Source: Prochlorococcus sp. AG-418-G23
Lineage (GTDB): Bacteria > Cyanobacteriota > Cyanobacteriia > PCC-6307 > Cyanobiaceae
NCBI GenBank assembly: GCA_003214195.1
Contig: QCLY01000004.1
Location: forward strand, 1-55,617
Direction of reading: 5' to 3'
DNA length: 55,617 nucleotides
Part shown: positions 17,255 through 27,216 of the stretch, one piece after another
How the letters are laid out: every line of letters begins with the position of its first letter
How positions within the stretch are numbered: the first letter of the stretch is position 1
Notes under the pieces: model-generated
What the model was told of the DNA's origin: nothing
The model's database searches: none
What the model saw: the letters and a program-made list of their open reading frames with translations, nothing else
Program-made: the position numbers and the translations under genes

Positions 17255-18690
17255 CTAATTCAAGTTTTGATTTTGATTTGATAGTAATAGGTGCAGGGTA
17301 TGGAGGTTTTGATGCCGCCAAGCATGCTGCTAGCAAAGGACTGAAGGTCGCAATAGTAGAGTCCTCTGATATGGGAGGTACATGTGTTAACAAGGGTTGT
17401 GTCCCCTCTAAAGCTCTTTTGGCTGCGAGTGGAAAAGTCAGAGAAATAGCTGATTTTGAACATTTATCTAAACTTGGTATTCATGCTTCCCCAGTAAGGT
17501 TTGAGAGATCAAAAATTGCAGATCATGCAAATAATTTAGTTTTAAACGTTAGAGAAAATTTAACAAAAACACTCAAAAGGAGTGGAGTTGAAATTATTTT
17601 GGGAATTGGAAGACTTGAAGGGAATCAAAAAGTAGGTGTAAGAGATAAAAACGGAATTGATAAAATTTTTTCATGCAAGAATATCGTTATTGCTACTGGT
17701 TCTTCACCTTTTGTCCCTCGTGGTATTACTTTGGATAATAGGACTGTATTTACGAGTGATGATGCGGTTAAACTTGAGTGGCTCCCAAGGTGGATAGCTA
17801 TTATTGGAAGCGGATATATAGGATTGGAATTTGCTGATGTTTATACTGCATTAGGCTGTGAAGTTACCATGATCGAGGCTTTAGAAAATATTATGCCAAC
17901 GTTTGATCCTGACATTACAAAAATTGCGAAGAAGAATCTCATTCAATCAAGAGATATAGATACAAAATCAAATGTCTTTGCTACAAAAATAACACCTGGA
18001 TGTCCAGTACAAATAGAGTTGACAGATGCGAAATCAAAAGTACTTGTAGAAACTTTAGAAGTTGACGCTGTGCTCGTAGCAACTGGCAGAAGTCCAAATA
18101 GTAATAACCTAAATCTTGAGTCTGTTGGGATAGAAACAGTAAAAGGTTTCATTCCTATAGATGATCAAATGAGGGTTAAAAATGGTGAGGAAATAATTCC
18201 TAATATTTGGGCTGTTGGAGATGTAACTGGCAAACTAATGCTTGCACACACAGCGGCAGCTCAAGGTACTATTGCTGTTGATAATATTTGTGGTGGCAAC
18301 GTTGAAATTAACTATAAATGTATCCCTGCTGCAACCTTTACTCACCCTGAGATTAGTTCAGTGGGCCTCTCTGAAGCTGAGGCAAAAGAAATATCGGAAA
18401 AAGAAAATTTTACTTTAGGAGTTGTAAAAAGTTTCTTTAAGGCTAATTCAAAAGCATTAGCTGAATTAGAGAGTGATGGGATACTCAAGTTAATTTTTAA
18501 TAAAGATAATGGGAAAGTATTAGGTGCACATATTTTTGGGATACATGCAGCTGATCTGATTCAGGAAATTTCAAACGCAATTTCAAGAAATCAGGATGTA
18601 GTTGAATTATCTTCAGAAGTACATACTCATCCCACACTCAGTGAAGTAGTTGAGGTCGCATATAAACAGGCGGCTTCTCAAATAAAATAA
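17251..18690 (+). CDS. lpd: Dihydrolipoyl dehydrogenase (E3)
   Basis: 479 residues from a GTG start overlapping the stop of the preceding gene. FAD-binding GAGYGGFDAA is at the N-terminus. The redox-active disulphide is Cys45/Cys50 in GGTCVNKGCVPSKA. The NAD-binding motif is GSGYIGLEFADVY, WAVGDVTGKLMLAHTA is the second FAD segment, and the C-terminal HTHPTLSEVVE holds the His-Glu base pair. It reoxidises lipoamide in pyruvate dehydrogenase (E1 alpha is at 27217-28254) and possibly in the glycine cleavage system. The next gene, trpC, starts 12 bp later, so the methyltransferase, lpd and trpC look like one operon. Confidence 0.95.
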   Translation: MTNSSFDFDLIVIGAGYGGFDAAKHAASKGLKVAIVESSDMGGTCVNKGCVPSKALLAASGKVREIADFEHLSKLGIHASPVRFERSKIADHANNLVLNVRENLTKTLKRSGVEIILGIGRLEGNQKVGVRDKNGIDKIFSCKNIVIATGSSPFVPRGITLDNRTVFTSDDAVKLEWLPRWIAIIGSGYIGLEFADVYTALGCEVTMIEALENIMPTFDPDITKIAKKNLIQSRDIDTKSNVFATKITPGCPVQIELTDAKSKVLVETLEVDAVLVATGRSPNSNNLNLESVGIETVKGFIPIDDQMRVKNGEEIIPNIWAVGDVTGKLMLAHTAAAQGTIAVDNICGGNVEINYKCIPAATFTHPEISSVGLSEAEAKEISEKENFTLGVVKSFFKANSKALAELESDGILKLIFNKDNGKVLGAHIFGIHAADLIQEISNAISRNQDVVELSSEVHTHPTLSEVVEVAYKQAASQIK

Positions 18691-18702
18691 TACCTAAAAT
18701 TA

Positions 18703-19590
18703 ATGGAGATAAGACGCAGGCCACCTAATCCAACAGTAAGGGTAGAAAATTTAGAATACGCTGTACCTCATAGAGAAGCACAAGCAAAAAACATTCTGGA
18801 AGAAATTGTATGGCACAAGGATATTGAAATTAAGAATTTTAAAAAAATAGTCTCTTTAGAAGATCTCATCAAAAAGATTGAAAAACTTCCTACTCCCAAA
18901 GATTTTTACAAAAATATCTTGGAGTCAAAAATAAAACCAGGAGTTATTGCTGAAATAAAAAAAGCTAGTCCGAGTAAAGGAGTTATTAGAAAAGATTTTA
19001 ACCCTGAAAACATAGCAATTTGTTATGAAGCATTAGGTGCATCATGTATCTCAGTACTAACAGATAAAAGGTTTTTTCAAGGTAGTTATGAAATACTTGA
19101 AACTGTAAGAAAATCAACTAATCTCCCTTTACTCTGCAAAGATTTTATTATTTCTGCTTATCAGATTTATAAAGCAAGGGTATCTGGTGCTGATGCAATA
19201 TTATTAATCGCTGCAATTTTAAGTGATGATGATTTAATTTATTTAAAGAAAATAGCTGATAATTTAAAGATGAGTGTTCTTGTTGAAGTCCATAACTCTA
19301 ATGAACTAGAAAGGATTCTCAAGTTAAATTCTTTTAATTTGATTGGAATAAATAATAGGGATTTAAAGACTTTTAAAACGGATATAAAAACATCAAAAGA
19401 ATTGATGGATGCATATGCAGATATATTTTTAAAACAAAATATTATTCCCATAAGTGAATCTGGAATTAATTGTGCCGAAGATTTGGAATCGCTTAGATCT
19501 ATTGGAATCATGGGAGTATTAATTGGTGAAACTTTTATGAGAGAAATTGATATTGAACAAGCATTCAAGAAATTATTTAACTCAATTTAA
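18703..19590 (+). CDS. trpC: Indole-3-glycerol phosphate synthase
   Basis: 295 residues. The TIM-barrel enzyme of tryptophan synthesis that closes the indole ring. Visible are [14 protein letters not shown] with the conserved catalytic Lys region, [56 protein letters not shown] and ISESGI. The ~45-residue N-terminal extension ([19 protein letters not shown]) is usual for cyanobacterial TrpC, which is not fused to TrpF as in E. coli. It follows lpd by 12 bp. Confidence 0.96.
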   Translation: MEIRRRPPNPTVRVENLEYAVPHREAQAKNILEEIVWHKDIEIKNFKKIVSLEDLIKKIEKLPTPKDFYKNILESKIKPGVIAEIKKASPSKGVIRKDFNPENIAICYEALGASCISVLTDKRFFQGSYEILETVRKSTNLPLLCKDFIISAYQIYKARVSGADAILLIAAILSDDDLIYLKKIADNLKMSVLVEVHNSNELERILKLNSFNLIGINNRDLKTFKTDIKTSKELMDAYADIFLKQNIIPISESGINCAEDLESLRSIGIMGVLIGETFMREIDIEQAFKKLFNSI

Positions 19591-19645
19591 TATTGACTTC
19601 AAATCGTGCTATAAAATTGTATAAACAGAGTTGTACTGAATATAT

Positions 19646-20317
19646 ATGCAGGCTGTAATTTTAACAGGTATAGTCGCAGGATTTGTGCATGTAGTAAGTG
19701 GCGCTGATCATCTAATTGCAATGGCACCAGCAGCGATTAATAATCCCCAAAAAGCTCTTAAAAATAGTTTCTCATGGGGCTTGGGACACTCTTCAGGAGT
19801 CCTCTTGTTAGCTTTTCTAGCGATTTTTATTAAGGATATTACGCCATTAAACAAATTTTCTAGTATTGCAGAATTCCTAGTTGGAATTTCACTTCTAATT
19901 GTCGGAGTATTTGCTATAAAAAATTCTTTTCAATTAAGTTTGCACTCTCACTCTCACAAACATGAGAATGGTATTGCACATCGTCACCTTCATTTTCATG
20001 TAAAGGAACAAAAAAATAATAATAAGCACTCCCATGCCTTGACAGGTTTAGGTTTACTTCATGGTATAGCTGGAGGTTCACATTTTCTTGCAGTTATTCC
20101 TGCTTTAGCACTACCTTTAACAAGCGCTTGCTTATATTTGATTTCATATTTGATTGGTTCACTAATAAGTATGAATCTTTTTACTTGTTTAATATCTTTT
20201 ACTACCTTTAAAGCAAGTCAAAAATTTATTAAAAGATTAATAGCTTTAGCAGGAGGGCTTTCCTTTTCTTTGGGATTATTTTGGATTCAAAGAAGTGCTT
20301 CTGTTTTTTTGAATTAA
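19646..20317 (+). CDS. SodT/UreH-like nickel transporter
   Basis: 223 residues with about six hydrophobic segments. Near the N-terminus is HVVSGADHL (His15, Asp21, His22), reminiscent of the His...Asp-His metal motif of NiCoT and UreH-type transporters, and WGLGHSSG follows in the next helix. Residues 100-130 form a loop with about ten His (HSHSHKH, HRHLHFH, HSH), a likely metal-binding loop. The neighbours sodX and sodN make a role in feeding nickel to Ni-SOD likely; SodT-type carriers are known next to sodN in cyanobacteria. Substrate and direction are inference. Its 3' end overlaps the converging sodX by 42 bp. Confidence 0.8.
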   Translation: MQAVILTGIVAGFVHVVSGADHLIAMAPAAINNPQKALKNSFSWGLGHSSGVLLLAFLAIFIKDITPLNKFSSIAEFLVGISLLIVGVFAIKNSFQLSLHSHSHKHENGIAHRHLHFHVKEQKNNNKHSHALTGLGLLHGIAGGSHFLAVIPALALPLTSACLYLISYLIGSLISMNLFTCLISFTTFKASQKFIKRLIALAGGLSFSLGLFWIQRSASVFLN

Positions 20318-20668
20318 AAAATTTTTTAATTTAGGAATTATTAATTTAGAGGTGACAATCCCAATTATTTTTTCGTTGTTGATTAATCCAAATTTATTAC
20401 TATCTTCGCTAAATTCAATATTATCGCCAATTACCTCAACGTTATTTTGATTTACTGAATTTATCCTTTTTATGAGGTTTTTATTTTTAATTGGATGATT
20501 AAAAATAACTATTTGTCGATTTTTAAGTATTGATTTATTCTTTTTATATTTTTTAAAAAATACAATATCACCATCTTTTAGGTAAGGAAACATCGATTCA
20601 CCACTAACAATCGCGGTTTTTCTTAAACCTAAAAAAAATAAAATAAAATCAAAAAAACTTTTGAAAAT
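20276..20668 (-). CDS. sodX: Ni-SOD maturation protease SodX (S26 signal-peptidase-like), non-canonical start
   Basis: Cleaves the propeptide of SodN. The first ATG is at 20593 (MFPYLKDGD), but the serine nucleophile of S26 peptidases is the residue before that Met (GESMFP), encoded at 20594-20596. The true start is therefore upstream. The frame is open to 20680 and encodes a hydrophobic anchor (FFDFILFFLGL) followed by RKTAIVSGESM, as expected. No ATG, GTG or TTG occurs there. Candidates are ATT 20666-20668 (used here, giving 130 residues), GTT 20669-20671 and ATC 20675-20677, which overlaps the sodN stop. The catalytic Lys is probably in the NRQIVIFNH or KNLIKRI stretch. It lies directly downstream of sodN. 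Confidence 0.75.
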   Translation of the reverse strand: MFKSFFDFILFFLGLRKTAIVSGESMFPYLKDGDIVFFKKYKKNKSILKNRQIVIFNHPIKNKNLIKRINSVNQNNVEVIGDNIEFSEDSNKFGLINNEKIIGIVTSKLIIPKLKNFLIQKNRSTSLNPK

Positions 20669-20676
20669 AACTCTGA

Positions 20677-21150
20677 TTAACTAGCTTTTACAAAAGCGTC
20701 TGATCTTCCTTTTGAGGCCCAGAAAATATTATGAATTTTTTCTACATAACTCATGAGTTCTTCAGCTTGGGCTAAGTCAATATTAACTTTGCATGCACTG
20801 CATAATTTGGCCGCCTTCCAAATGGTTTCATGTAAGTCTGGATAAGTTTCTAGGTGAACTGGTTTGAAGTAATCTGTCCACAAAATTAGAATCTCTTTCT
20901 TTGTTTCTTTTGCTTGCTCTTCTTTAACTGCAACATATCTAGAAAATGTATTACTGTAAGTAGCCCACTCTTCTGAATCAGTGCTAGAAGGAGCTTCTAA
21001 TGCAATAAGTTTTTTTGTCATTGATAAAACTGCTTCAGCTGCAACTCTCGTAGATGCTGGGTCGTAAACACCACAAGGACCATCGCAGTGAGCATGGACT
21101 GTCATTGGGGATTTTTTATCTAGAAAAGAATTGATGAATTTACTTAACAT
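20677..21150 (-). CDS. sodN: Nickel-dependent superoxide dismutase
   Basis: 157 residues. The nickel hook HCDGPCGVY begins at His21, so a 20-residue propeptide ending VHA must be removed to free the N-terminal His that ligates Ni together with Cys22 and Cys26. The rest is the four-helix bundle of the family. It removes superoxide without iron, which suits iron-poor oceans. sodX follows with its possible start overlapping or within about 10 nt of the sodN stop, and a nickel-transporter-like gene lies beyond in the opposite orientation. The start at 21150 fits the propeptide length. Confidence 0.98.
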   Translation of the reverse strand: MLSKFINSFLDKKSPMTVHAHCDGPCGVYDPASTRVAAEAVLSMTKKLIALEAPSSTDSEEWATYSNTFSRYVAVKEEQAKETKKEILILWTDYFKPVHLETYPDLHETIWKAAKLCSACKVNIDLAQAEELMSYVEKIHNIFWASKGRSDAFVKAS

Positions 21151-21228
21151 TTCAAATATTTGGTGTTGTATATATATTACTTGGAGATTAACTAAATTGA
21201 AAAGTCTTAGATATTTTTCTTACTTAAT

Positions 21229-21801
21229 TTAATTGACTTTTAATAATTCAACTTCAAATATTAAAGTCGCATTAGCAGGTATTACATTTCCAGCTCCTCT
21301 TGATCCGTATCCAAGTTCAGGAGGTATTGTTAATTTTCTTTTGCCTCCAACTTTCATGCCTGCTACACCTTCGTCCCAACCTTTTATTACACGTCCAGCA
21401 CCCAAGGGAAAGCTGAATGGAGCTCTGCCGATACTGGTATCAAATTGTGTCCCGTCTTCTAGAGTTCCTGTGTAATTTACAGTAACTGTTTGCCCAGCAT
21501 TAGCCTCATCTCCTTCCCCGTTTACAATATCTGCAATAATTAGACCACTTTCTGTAGTCCTTGAATTGTTGTCTGATGGTGTTTCTTCTGCCATAGCGAA
21601 AAGTATAGGATTTGGATCGGATGGGTCTAGTTCAAATAAATTATTATTTGAGACATTTGATGGTTTTGCAACAGGTGTTCTTTGTACTGACTGAGTTTCT
21701 GATTCGGCAGCATTAACAACTTGTGGTGAATTAAATTGACTGAAAAGAGTTAATGAAACACAAAAAACAAAAACTGCAAAACTAATAAAGACTTCTTTCA
21801 C
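21229..21801 (-). CDS. Exported FKBP-type peptidyl-prolyl isomerase
   Basis: 190 residues. An N-terminal hydrophobic segment ([20 protein letters not shown], 4-23) is a signal peptide or anchor, followed by a ~60-residue Ser/Asn/Pro-rich linker. The FKBP domain occupies about 85-190: [53 protein letters not shown] and [11 protein letters not shown] are the family core. It probably assists folding in the periplasm or thylakoid lumen. It lies 78 bp upstream of sodN on the same strand. Confidence 0.92.
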   Translation of the reverse strand: MKEVFISFAVFVFCVSLTLFSQFNSPQVVNAAESETQSVQRTPVAKPSNVSNNNLFELDPSDPNPILFAMAEETPSDNNSRTTESGLIIADIVNGEGDEANAGQTVTVNYTGTLEDGTQFDTSIGRAPFSFPLGAGRVIKGWDEGVAGMKVGGKRKLTIPPELGYGSRGAGNVIPANATLIFEVELLKVN

Positions 21802-21886
21802 TTAAATTTTGAAAGTTACTAAACTTAGTCTACAGAATGAAGGTACAATAAATGAGTGATTATAAATTTAATTTCTTAATTTTAGA

Positions 21887-23374
21887 TTGTTAATCCCAAC
21901 TCAAATTAAAAGTCTAAGACAATATTTTTACCCTTGTTTAGGAGGGATTTTAGGAGGAATTTCAGTTTCAACTCATTTTTGGCTGATTTTTATGCCGATA
22001 TCATTATTTATTTTATGGAAGGGAAGTGAAAGGAGAATAGCAAATTTTTGTTGGGGTTTTTTCTTTATCTTGATAAGTCATTCTTGGCTTTATGATCTTC
22101 ATCCATTGACATGGCTTGGTTTTTCATGGATTGCAAGTTTAATTATTGCCATTTTAATTTTATTATTTTGCGCTTTTTTGGGTGGGATATTAGTTTATTT
22201 ATGGGGATTGATAGTTGAAATTATTCTCTGGAAAGAGGATGTTTTCAAAATGAAAATATCATCTTTAATAGTAAAAGTATTTTTCTTATCTTTGACCTGG
22301 GGTATTGGTGAATTGATACTTTCTCAAACACCTTTTTTTTGGATAGGTTTAGGAGAGAGTCTTATCCCAGGTGATATTTATCTTGCTGGTTTAGCAAGAT
22401 GGATTGGTGCAAGTGGTTTATGCGTATTACAAATTTTGATTGGATTTTGGATTTTTTATATTCAAGGTAGATGGGAAAGAAAACTTTACTTTAAAAAAAT
22501 ATTTCTTTTAGGACTTTTAGTTTTTATTTTCTTACATTTATTTGGAGGTTTAACAACTCCAATAAAAAGAAATTATGAATATCCAGTAGCTATTTGGCAA
22601 ACTAATATACCAACAAGAGAAAAATTAAAAATAAATGATGAATTTATTGAGGAAAAGCTATCTTTCGCTCAAAAATATGCTTTAGCTAATAAAGCGAAAC
22701 TTCTTGTCGCACCTGAAGGAACTCTATCTAATAATTTTTATTTTTCTAAAGGCATTAAGGTTAATACCTTGTCAGGAGGTTTCAGGAATTCAAATAATGA
22801 GTTAAGAAGTTCTTTACTCGGATTCCAAATTGGAGATAAATCTTTTACCTCATTTATAGATAAAAATAGACTTGTTCCAATAGGTGAAAAAATACCTAGA
22901 TTTCTAGATAGTTTTTCAAGAGGATTATCTGCAGTAGGAGGAATTCAACCAGGCTCTGATTCAAGATATTTTGATCCTAAATTTACACCCTCACTAGCAG
23001 TAGCTATATGTTATGAAATTAGTAATGGACTAGAAATAAGAAAGGCTATTAATAGCGGTGCAAAACTAATAATAACAGCAGCAAATTTAGATCCATATCC
23101 AGCTAAGCTTTATAATCAATTTCTATCTTTGGCTAGATTAAGAAGTATTGAAAATAAGAAAAATAATTTACTAGTATCAAATACCGGACCTTCGGGCTTA
23201 GTTCACGATGATGGGAAAATCGTTCAAATGCTAGATTTAAATATTGAGCAACATGAAATAGTGTTCCCTAATTTTTCATCAGAAAAGACTTTTTATACAA
23301 AATTTGGAGATGTACCTATTTTGGTTTTGTTTATATTATTTATGGGATTAAATTTCTTTTGGAAAATTAACTAA
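21887..23374 (+). CDS. lnt: Apolipoprotein N-acyltransferase
   Basis: 495 residues from a TTG start ([13 protein letters not shown]); no in-frame ATG is suitably placed. The first ~220 residues hold several membrane spans and the rest is a nitrilase-type domain. The triad is visible: Glu in [10 protein letters not shown], a central Lys, and Cys in [12 protein letters not shown]. Lnt adds the third acyl chain to lipoproteins in the inner membrane. Residues near the active site such as RLRSIEN are also conserved, and a last hydrophobic stretch closes the protein. The tail overlaps the converging mnmA by 8 bp. Confidence 0.88.
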   Translation: MLIPTQIKSLRQYFYPCLGGILGGISVSTHFWLIFMPISLFILWKGSERRIANFCWGFFFILISHSWLYDLHPLTWLGFSWIASLIIAILILLFCAFLGGILVYLWGLIVEIILWKEDVFKMKISSLIVKVFFLSLTWGIGELILSQTPFFWIGLGESLIPGDIYLAGLARWIGASGLCVLQILIGFWIFYIQGRWERKLYFKKIFLLGLLVFIFLHLFGGLTTPIKRNYEYPVAIWQTNIPTREKLKINDEFIEEKLSFAQKYALANKAKLLVAPEGTLSNNFYFSKGIKVNTLSGGFRNSNNELRSSLLGFQIGDKSFTSFIDKNRLVPIGEKIPRFLDSFSRGLSAVGGIQPGSDSRYFDPKFTPSLAVAICYEISNGLEIRKAINSGAKLIITAANLDPYPAKLYNQFLSLARLRSIENKKNNLLVSNTGPSGLVHDDGKIVQMLDLNIEQHEIVFPNFSSEKTFYTKFGDVPILVLFILFMGLNFFWKIN

Positions 23375-24524
23375 TTAATCCACCACCTAATAAAATTTCT
23401 CCTTTATAAAAAACTGCTGCTTGTCCTGGCGTTACCGAACTTTGACTTTCTTCAAAAATTAATTTAAATGTAGTAGTTTTATTTTCTAAATTTTTCAAAG
23501 GAATTAATGTTCCTTTTACTGGATGACTTCTATATCTGATTTGTGCTTCCACTTCTATCTCATGCTGAGGTTCTTCGATTGAAACCCAGTTAACTTTACT
23601 AATTATTGCTTCTCTATTGAATAAATCACTTTTGTCTGCAACGTAAACTATGTTTTTTTGCCTGTCTAAACTTTTTACATATAGTGGTTCCGGCCAAGCA
23701 ATGCCCAGCCCTTTTCTTTGACCTACCGTAAAGTGCTGAATTCCATTGTGCGTTCCAAGGACTTTCCCATTTATATGCACAATTTCTCCTCCTTTGGGTT
23801 CAATGTGTTTGTCGATAAATATCTGCATTGATCCATAATGCTCAACTAAACACAAATCTTGACTTTCTGGTTTTTGAGCAGTTCTAAGGCCTAATCTGAG
23901 GGCTTCCCTTCTTGTTTCTTCTTTTTTCATTTCACCAAGAGGAAATTCTAATCTGCTTAGTACTTCTTGAGAAAGAGAATAAAGAAAATAACTTTGGTCT
24001 TTGTTTTCGTCAGCACCTCTGAGAAGAAGGAAGTCCTTAAATACAAAGCTATTGCAAGTAATTTTTTTAGCATAAGATGATTTTTTTATCCTTGCGTAAT
24101 GTCCGGTAGCAATATGAGTAAAGTCTTTTTTGCTTATTGCGTAATTAAGCATCTCATCAAACTTCACATTTTTGTTGCACATCGAACATGGAAGTGGAGT
24201 GATTCCTTTTTCATAGCTTTCAATAGTTTTTTTAATTACCTCTCTTTCAAAAATTTCTCTTGAGTCTATTATTTTATGACTGATTCCTAAATCTTCACAA
24301 AGACCGGCAGCGTCTACTAATCCTTCAGAACAACAAGAGCCTTGTCCTTTCATTAACCAAAGAGTTAGTCCCTCAACATTCCAACCTCTCTCTACGAGAA
24401 GAGCAGCTGAAAGGGAACTATCAACACCTCCAGAAAGTCCTACAATAATATTCTTCTTCTTTTTAGTTTTATTATGAGAAGAAAAAAAGTTCTCTAATTT
24501 TTTATCCTTTTGTGTTTTTAACAT
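23367..24524 (-). CDS. mnmA: tRNA-specific 2-thiouridylase MnmA
   Basis: 385 residues. It makes 2-thiouridine at position 34 of Lys, Glu and Gln tRNAs. The PP-loop is [16 protein letters not shown] near residue 28. The first catalytic Cys lies in [11 protein letters not shown] and the second is probably in [10 protein letters not shown], followed by [20 protein letters not shown]. The N-terminal Lys-rich ~25 residues ([14 protein letters not shown]) extend before the domain and may be partly dispensable. The ATG at 24524 is the usual Prochlorococcus-type start but a shorter form is possible. Confidence 0.95.
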   Translation of the reverse strand: MLKTQKDKKLENFFSSHNKTKKKKNIIVGLSGGVDSSLSAALLVERGWNVEGLTLWLMKGQGSCCSEGLVDAAGLCEDLGISHKIIDSREIFEREVIKKTIESYEKGITPLPCSMCNKNVKFDEMLNYAISKKDFTHIATGHYARIKKSSYAKKITCNSFVFKDFLLLRGADENKDQSYFLYSLSQEVLSRLEFPLGEMKKEETRREALRLGLRTAQKPESQDLCLVEHYGSMQIFIDKHIEPKGGEIVHINGKVLGTHNGIQHFTVGQRKGLGIAWPEPLYVKSLDRQKNIVYVADKSDLFNREAIISKVNWVSIEEPQHEIEVEAQIRYRSHPVKGTLIPLKNLENKTTTFKLIFEESQSSVTPGQAAVFYKGEILLGGGLIS

Positions 24525-24569
24525 GGAAGTTTAAATTTTGAACAGTACTCCAATCGCTTTGTACTAATT

Positions 24570-26135
24570 ATGAACGAAATTGTATGGCCAACAATTGATT
24601 CTAAACATTTAATTGTTGATTCAAAGCAAATGTTGATATTAGAGAAAGAAATGTTTTCTGATGGAATGCCTCAAGAAGCATTGATGGAAAAAGCTGGTAT
24701 TCAAATTAGTAGATGGCTCTTGAAAAGGAAACCTCTTCTAAAGAATGGAATAACTGTTTTTATAGGCCCTGGGCATAATGGTGGGGATGGTGCAGTAATA
24801 GCTAGAGAGCTTTTTTTGAAAGGTTTTTTAGTAAAGGTATGGTGTCCATTTCCTATAAAAAAAACATTAACAAATAACCACCTTAATTATCTTACATCTA
24901 TTGGTGTCACAAAATTAGTAGAGCCCCCTAATGCATACGGGAAAGAGATCTGGATTGATGCAGTTTTTGGTAATAATCAAACAAGAAAAGTTGATAATAA
25001 ATTAATTAAACTATTTAATCAAAAATTTCATAACAAATTTGGCAAAGTGATAAGTATCGATATTCCAACAGGATTATGTCCTGATAAAGGAGAGCCTTTT
25101 TTAGATAACGCAGTAAAAGCAGACTATACTTTGGCCATTGGTCTTAATAAGATTGGGTTGACCCAAGATTCTGCTTTACCTTTTATTGGGGAATTGCACC
25201 ATATAGATGTTGGAGTGCCTCTGTGTAAGTTACTTGAGATTGAAAAAAAAGTTTTTAAGGTTACTTACAAAGATTTAAAAAAAATTTGTTTACCTTCGTT
25301 ACCAAAAAATTCTAATAAGTATAAACGAGGAAGAACATTATTAATAACAGGAAGTGAAAAATATCCAGGCGCTGCTTACTTAGCAATAAAAGGCGCAATA
25401 TCAAGTGGAGTTGGTTTTATTTCGGCGGCCCTTCCTGATTTAGTTGCTGAATCTATTTGGCAAGTTGCCCCAGAAATAGTTCTAAAAGGAACTATGCAAT
25501 GTGATAAAAATGGTAACGCATCTTTATTTAGTGCATTAAAGAATATTGATCTAAAAGCATATGATTCATTAGTCGTTGGACCGGGAATAGGTCTTGATAA
25601 TGATGATTGGGAAAAATCAGAAGAATATCTTGTAAGTTTTGAAGGATTATTAATTTTGGATGCAGATGCACTTAATAGAATTTCTAAATCTAGAACAGGA
25701 ACTAAATTCTTTTTAGAAAGAAAATCAAAAACATGGATTACACCTCATCGCAAAGAATTTTCTAGGTTATTTCCAGATATAAAATGTGAAACTAATGTTG
25801 GACTAGCTCTTAATGCAGCAAAAGAATTTAATATTAGCGTCCTTTTAAAAGGGGCAAATAGCATAGTTGCTGATAGTGAGAAAGCATGGCAACTTTTTGG
25901 AACTGATTCGCATACAGCAAGAGCTGGCTTAGGAGATCTTTTATGTGGATTTATAGGCGGCAGTTCTGCAATTGATTTAAACTTTTGCAGAAATATTACA
26001 ACTGAATTCTTCGCTAAATATGTTCTTTTACATTCTATTGCTGCATCAAAGTGTGAAAAAGGATCAAATGCATCGGCTATTGGAGATGAATTGTCCAAAC
26101 TAATAAGAAATAAAAAAACGAGGCAAATATCTTGA
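24570..26135 (+). CDS. nnr: Bifunctional NAD(P)H-hydrate epimerase / ADP-dependent dehydratase
   Basis: 521 residues with two domains. The N-terminal YjeF_N epimerase (about 1-230) has FIGPGHNGGDGAVIARELF and SIDIPTGLCPD. The C-terminal ribokinase-like dehydratase (about 240-515) has RGRTLLITGSEKYPGAAYLA, VVGPGIGLD, LILDADALN, WITPHRKEF, LLKGANSIV and the anion-hole motif ARAGLGDLLCGFIGG. Together they repair hydrated NAD(P)H. It is divergent from mnmA, with 45 bp between starts. Confidence 0.95.
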   Translation: MNEIVWPTIDSKHLIVDSKQMLILEKEMFSDGMPQEALMEKAGIQISRWLLKRKPLLKNGITVFIGPGHNGGDGAVIARELFLKGFLVKVWCPFPIKKTLTNNHLNYLTSIGVTKLVEPPNAYGKEIWIDAVFGNNQTRKVDNKLIKLFNQKFHNKFGKVISIDIPTGLCPDKGEPFLDNAVKADYTLAIGLNKIGLTQDSALPFIGELHHIDVGVPLCKLLEIEKKVFKVTYKDLKKICLPSLPKNSNKYKRGRTLLITGSEKYPGAAYLAIKGAISSGVGFISAALPDLVAESIWQVAPEIVLKGTMQCDKNGNASLFSALKNIDLKAYDSLVVGPGIGLDNDDWEKSEEYLVSFEGLLILDADALNRISKSRTGTKFFLERKSKTWITPHRKEFSRLFPDIKCETNVGLALNAAKEFNISVLLKGANSIVADSEKAWQLFGTDSHTARAGLGDLLCGFIGGSSAIDLNFCRNITTEFFAKYVLLHSIAASKCEKGSNASAIGDELSKLIRNKKTRQIS

Positions 26136-26257
26136 AAGAAACAATTTTAAAGAGTTTTTTTTAGTTTTAAACACATAACTAAACAAATGTTACTTGAAAT
26201 CTGAAGCGCGCATTAAAAATTTTGCTATTTCGAAAAAAGTGTAGGAAAGTTTTAATA

Positions 26258-26267
26258 CCTTGCAAGG
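26258..26267. promoter_or_regulatory. 10-bp palindrome CCTTGCAAGG overlapping the sigma-gene ribosome-binding region
   Basis: A perfect palindrome ending 6 bases before the ATG at 26274. It overlaps an AAGG that could serve as Shine-Dalgarno, so a protein bound here or an RNA fold would affect translation of the sigma factor. No known regulator can be named. Confidence 0.3.
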
Positions 26268-26273
26268 CTTTCA

Positions 26274-27215
26274 ATGGTCTCATCATTACCAACCCAACAG
26301 TCGCCACTTAGGAGAAAAGGAAATGATCCTATTAGTTGGTATCTACAGAACATCGGAAAAGTCCCTTTGTTAACTCCTGCAGAAGAGATCGAATTGGGTA
26401 ATCAAGTTCAAAAAATGATGATTATTACAGAAGATGGTCAATTAAATGAAAAAAATAAAGAATTTTCAACTCAGCAAAAAAGAACTATAAAAACAGGTAG
26501 AAGAGCTAAAGAGAGAATGATGAAAGCTAATTTAAGATTAGTCGTAAGTGTGGCGAAAAAATATCAGGGTAAAGGTCTTGAACTTCTTGATTTAGTTCAA
26601 GAAGGTTCTCTAGGTTTAGAAAGAGCTGTTGAAAAATTTGATCCAACAAGAGGTTATAAGTTTTCTACTTACGCTTTTTGGTGGATTAGACAAAGCATGA
26701 CAAGAGCTATTGCTTGTCAATCACGAACAATTCGTTTGCCAGTTCACTTAAGTGAAAAATTGGCATCTATTAGAAAAGTTAGTAGGGAACTTGCACATAA
26801 ACTTGGAGCCATGCCAAACAGAATTGAAATTGCTGAAGCAATGGAAATTGATGTAGAAGAATTAGATTCTGTTTTAAGGCAAGCTTTATCAACGAGTAGC
26901 TTAGACGCTCCAGTTAATGGTGATGACGGTAGAAGCTTCTTAGGAGATTTGATTGCAGATAGCAACAATGAGGAGCCTTTAGATCAAGTTGAGCAAAAAA
27001 TGCATCAAGAACAACTTGGAAAGTGGTTAAGTCACCTGAGTGAGCAAGAACAACATGTTCTTAAATTAAGGTTTGGACTAGATGGTAATGAGAGACATAC
27101 ACTTGCTGAAATTGGAAGATTATTAGAAGTTTCAAGGGAAAGAGTAAGACAAGTTGAACTTAAAGCATTAAGAAAGCTTCGTAATCTAACTAGAAAATTA
27201 CCTAGCGGTATCTAA
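26274..27215 (+). CDS. Group 2 sigma-70-type RNA polymerase sigma factor
   Basis: 313 residues, the size of cyanobacterial group 2 (non-essential) sigma factors. Region 1.2 is DPISWYLQNIGKVPLLTPAEE; region 2 (LRLVVSVAKKYQGKGLELLDL then GYKFSTYAFWWIRQ) binds core polymerase and the -10 element; region 3 (IRLPVHLSEKLASIRK) follows; and region 4 (HTLAEIGRLLEVSRERVRQVE) has the -35 helix-turn-helix. It lacks the acidic region 1.1 of a primary sigma. Which paralogue (SigB/C/D/E-like) cannot be settled here. It converges with pdhA; the two stops are separated by one base. Confidence 0.93.
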   Translation: MVSSLPTQQSPLRRKGNDPISWYLQNIGKVPLLTPAEEIELGNQVQKMMIITEDGQLNEKNKEFSTQQKRTIKTGRRAKERMMKANLRLVVSVAKKYQGKGLELLDLVQEGSLGLERAVEKFDPTRGYKFSTYAFWWIRQSMTRAIACQSRTIRLPVHLSEKLASIRKVSRELAHKLGAMPNRIEIAEAMEIDVEELDSVLRQALSTSSLDAPVNGDDGRSFLGDLIADSNNEEPLDQVEQKMHQEQLGKWLSHLSEQEQHVLKLRFGLDGNERHTLAEIGRLLEVSRERVRQVELKALRKLRNLTRKLPSGI

Positions 27216-27216
27216 A

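Noticed and set aside
17384-17396. GGTACATGTGTT, similar to the LexA box core
   Set aside because: It encodes the redox-active Cys region of lpd and is far from any start codon.
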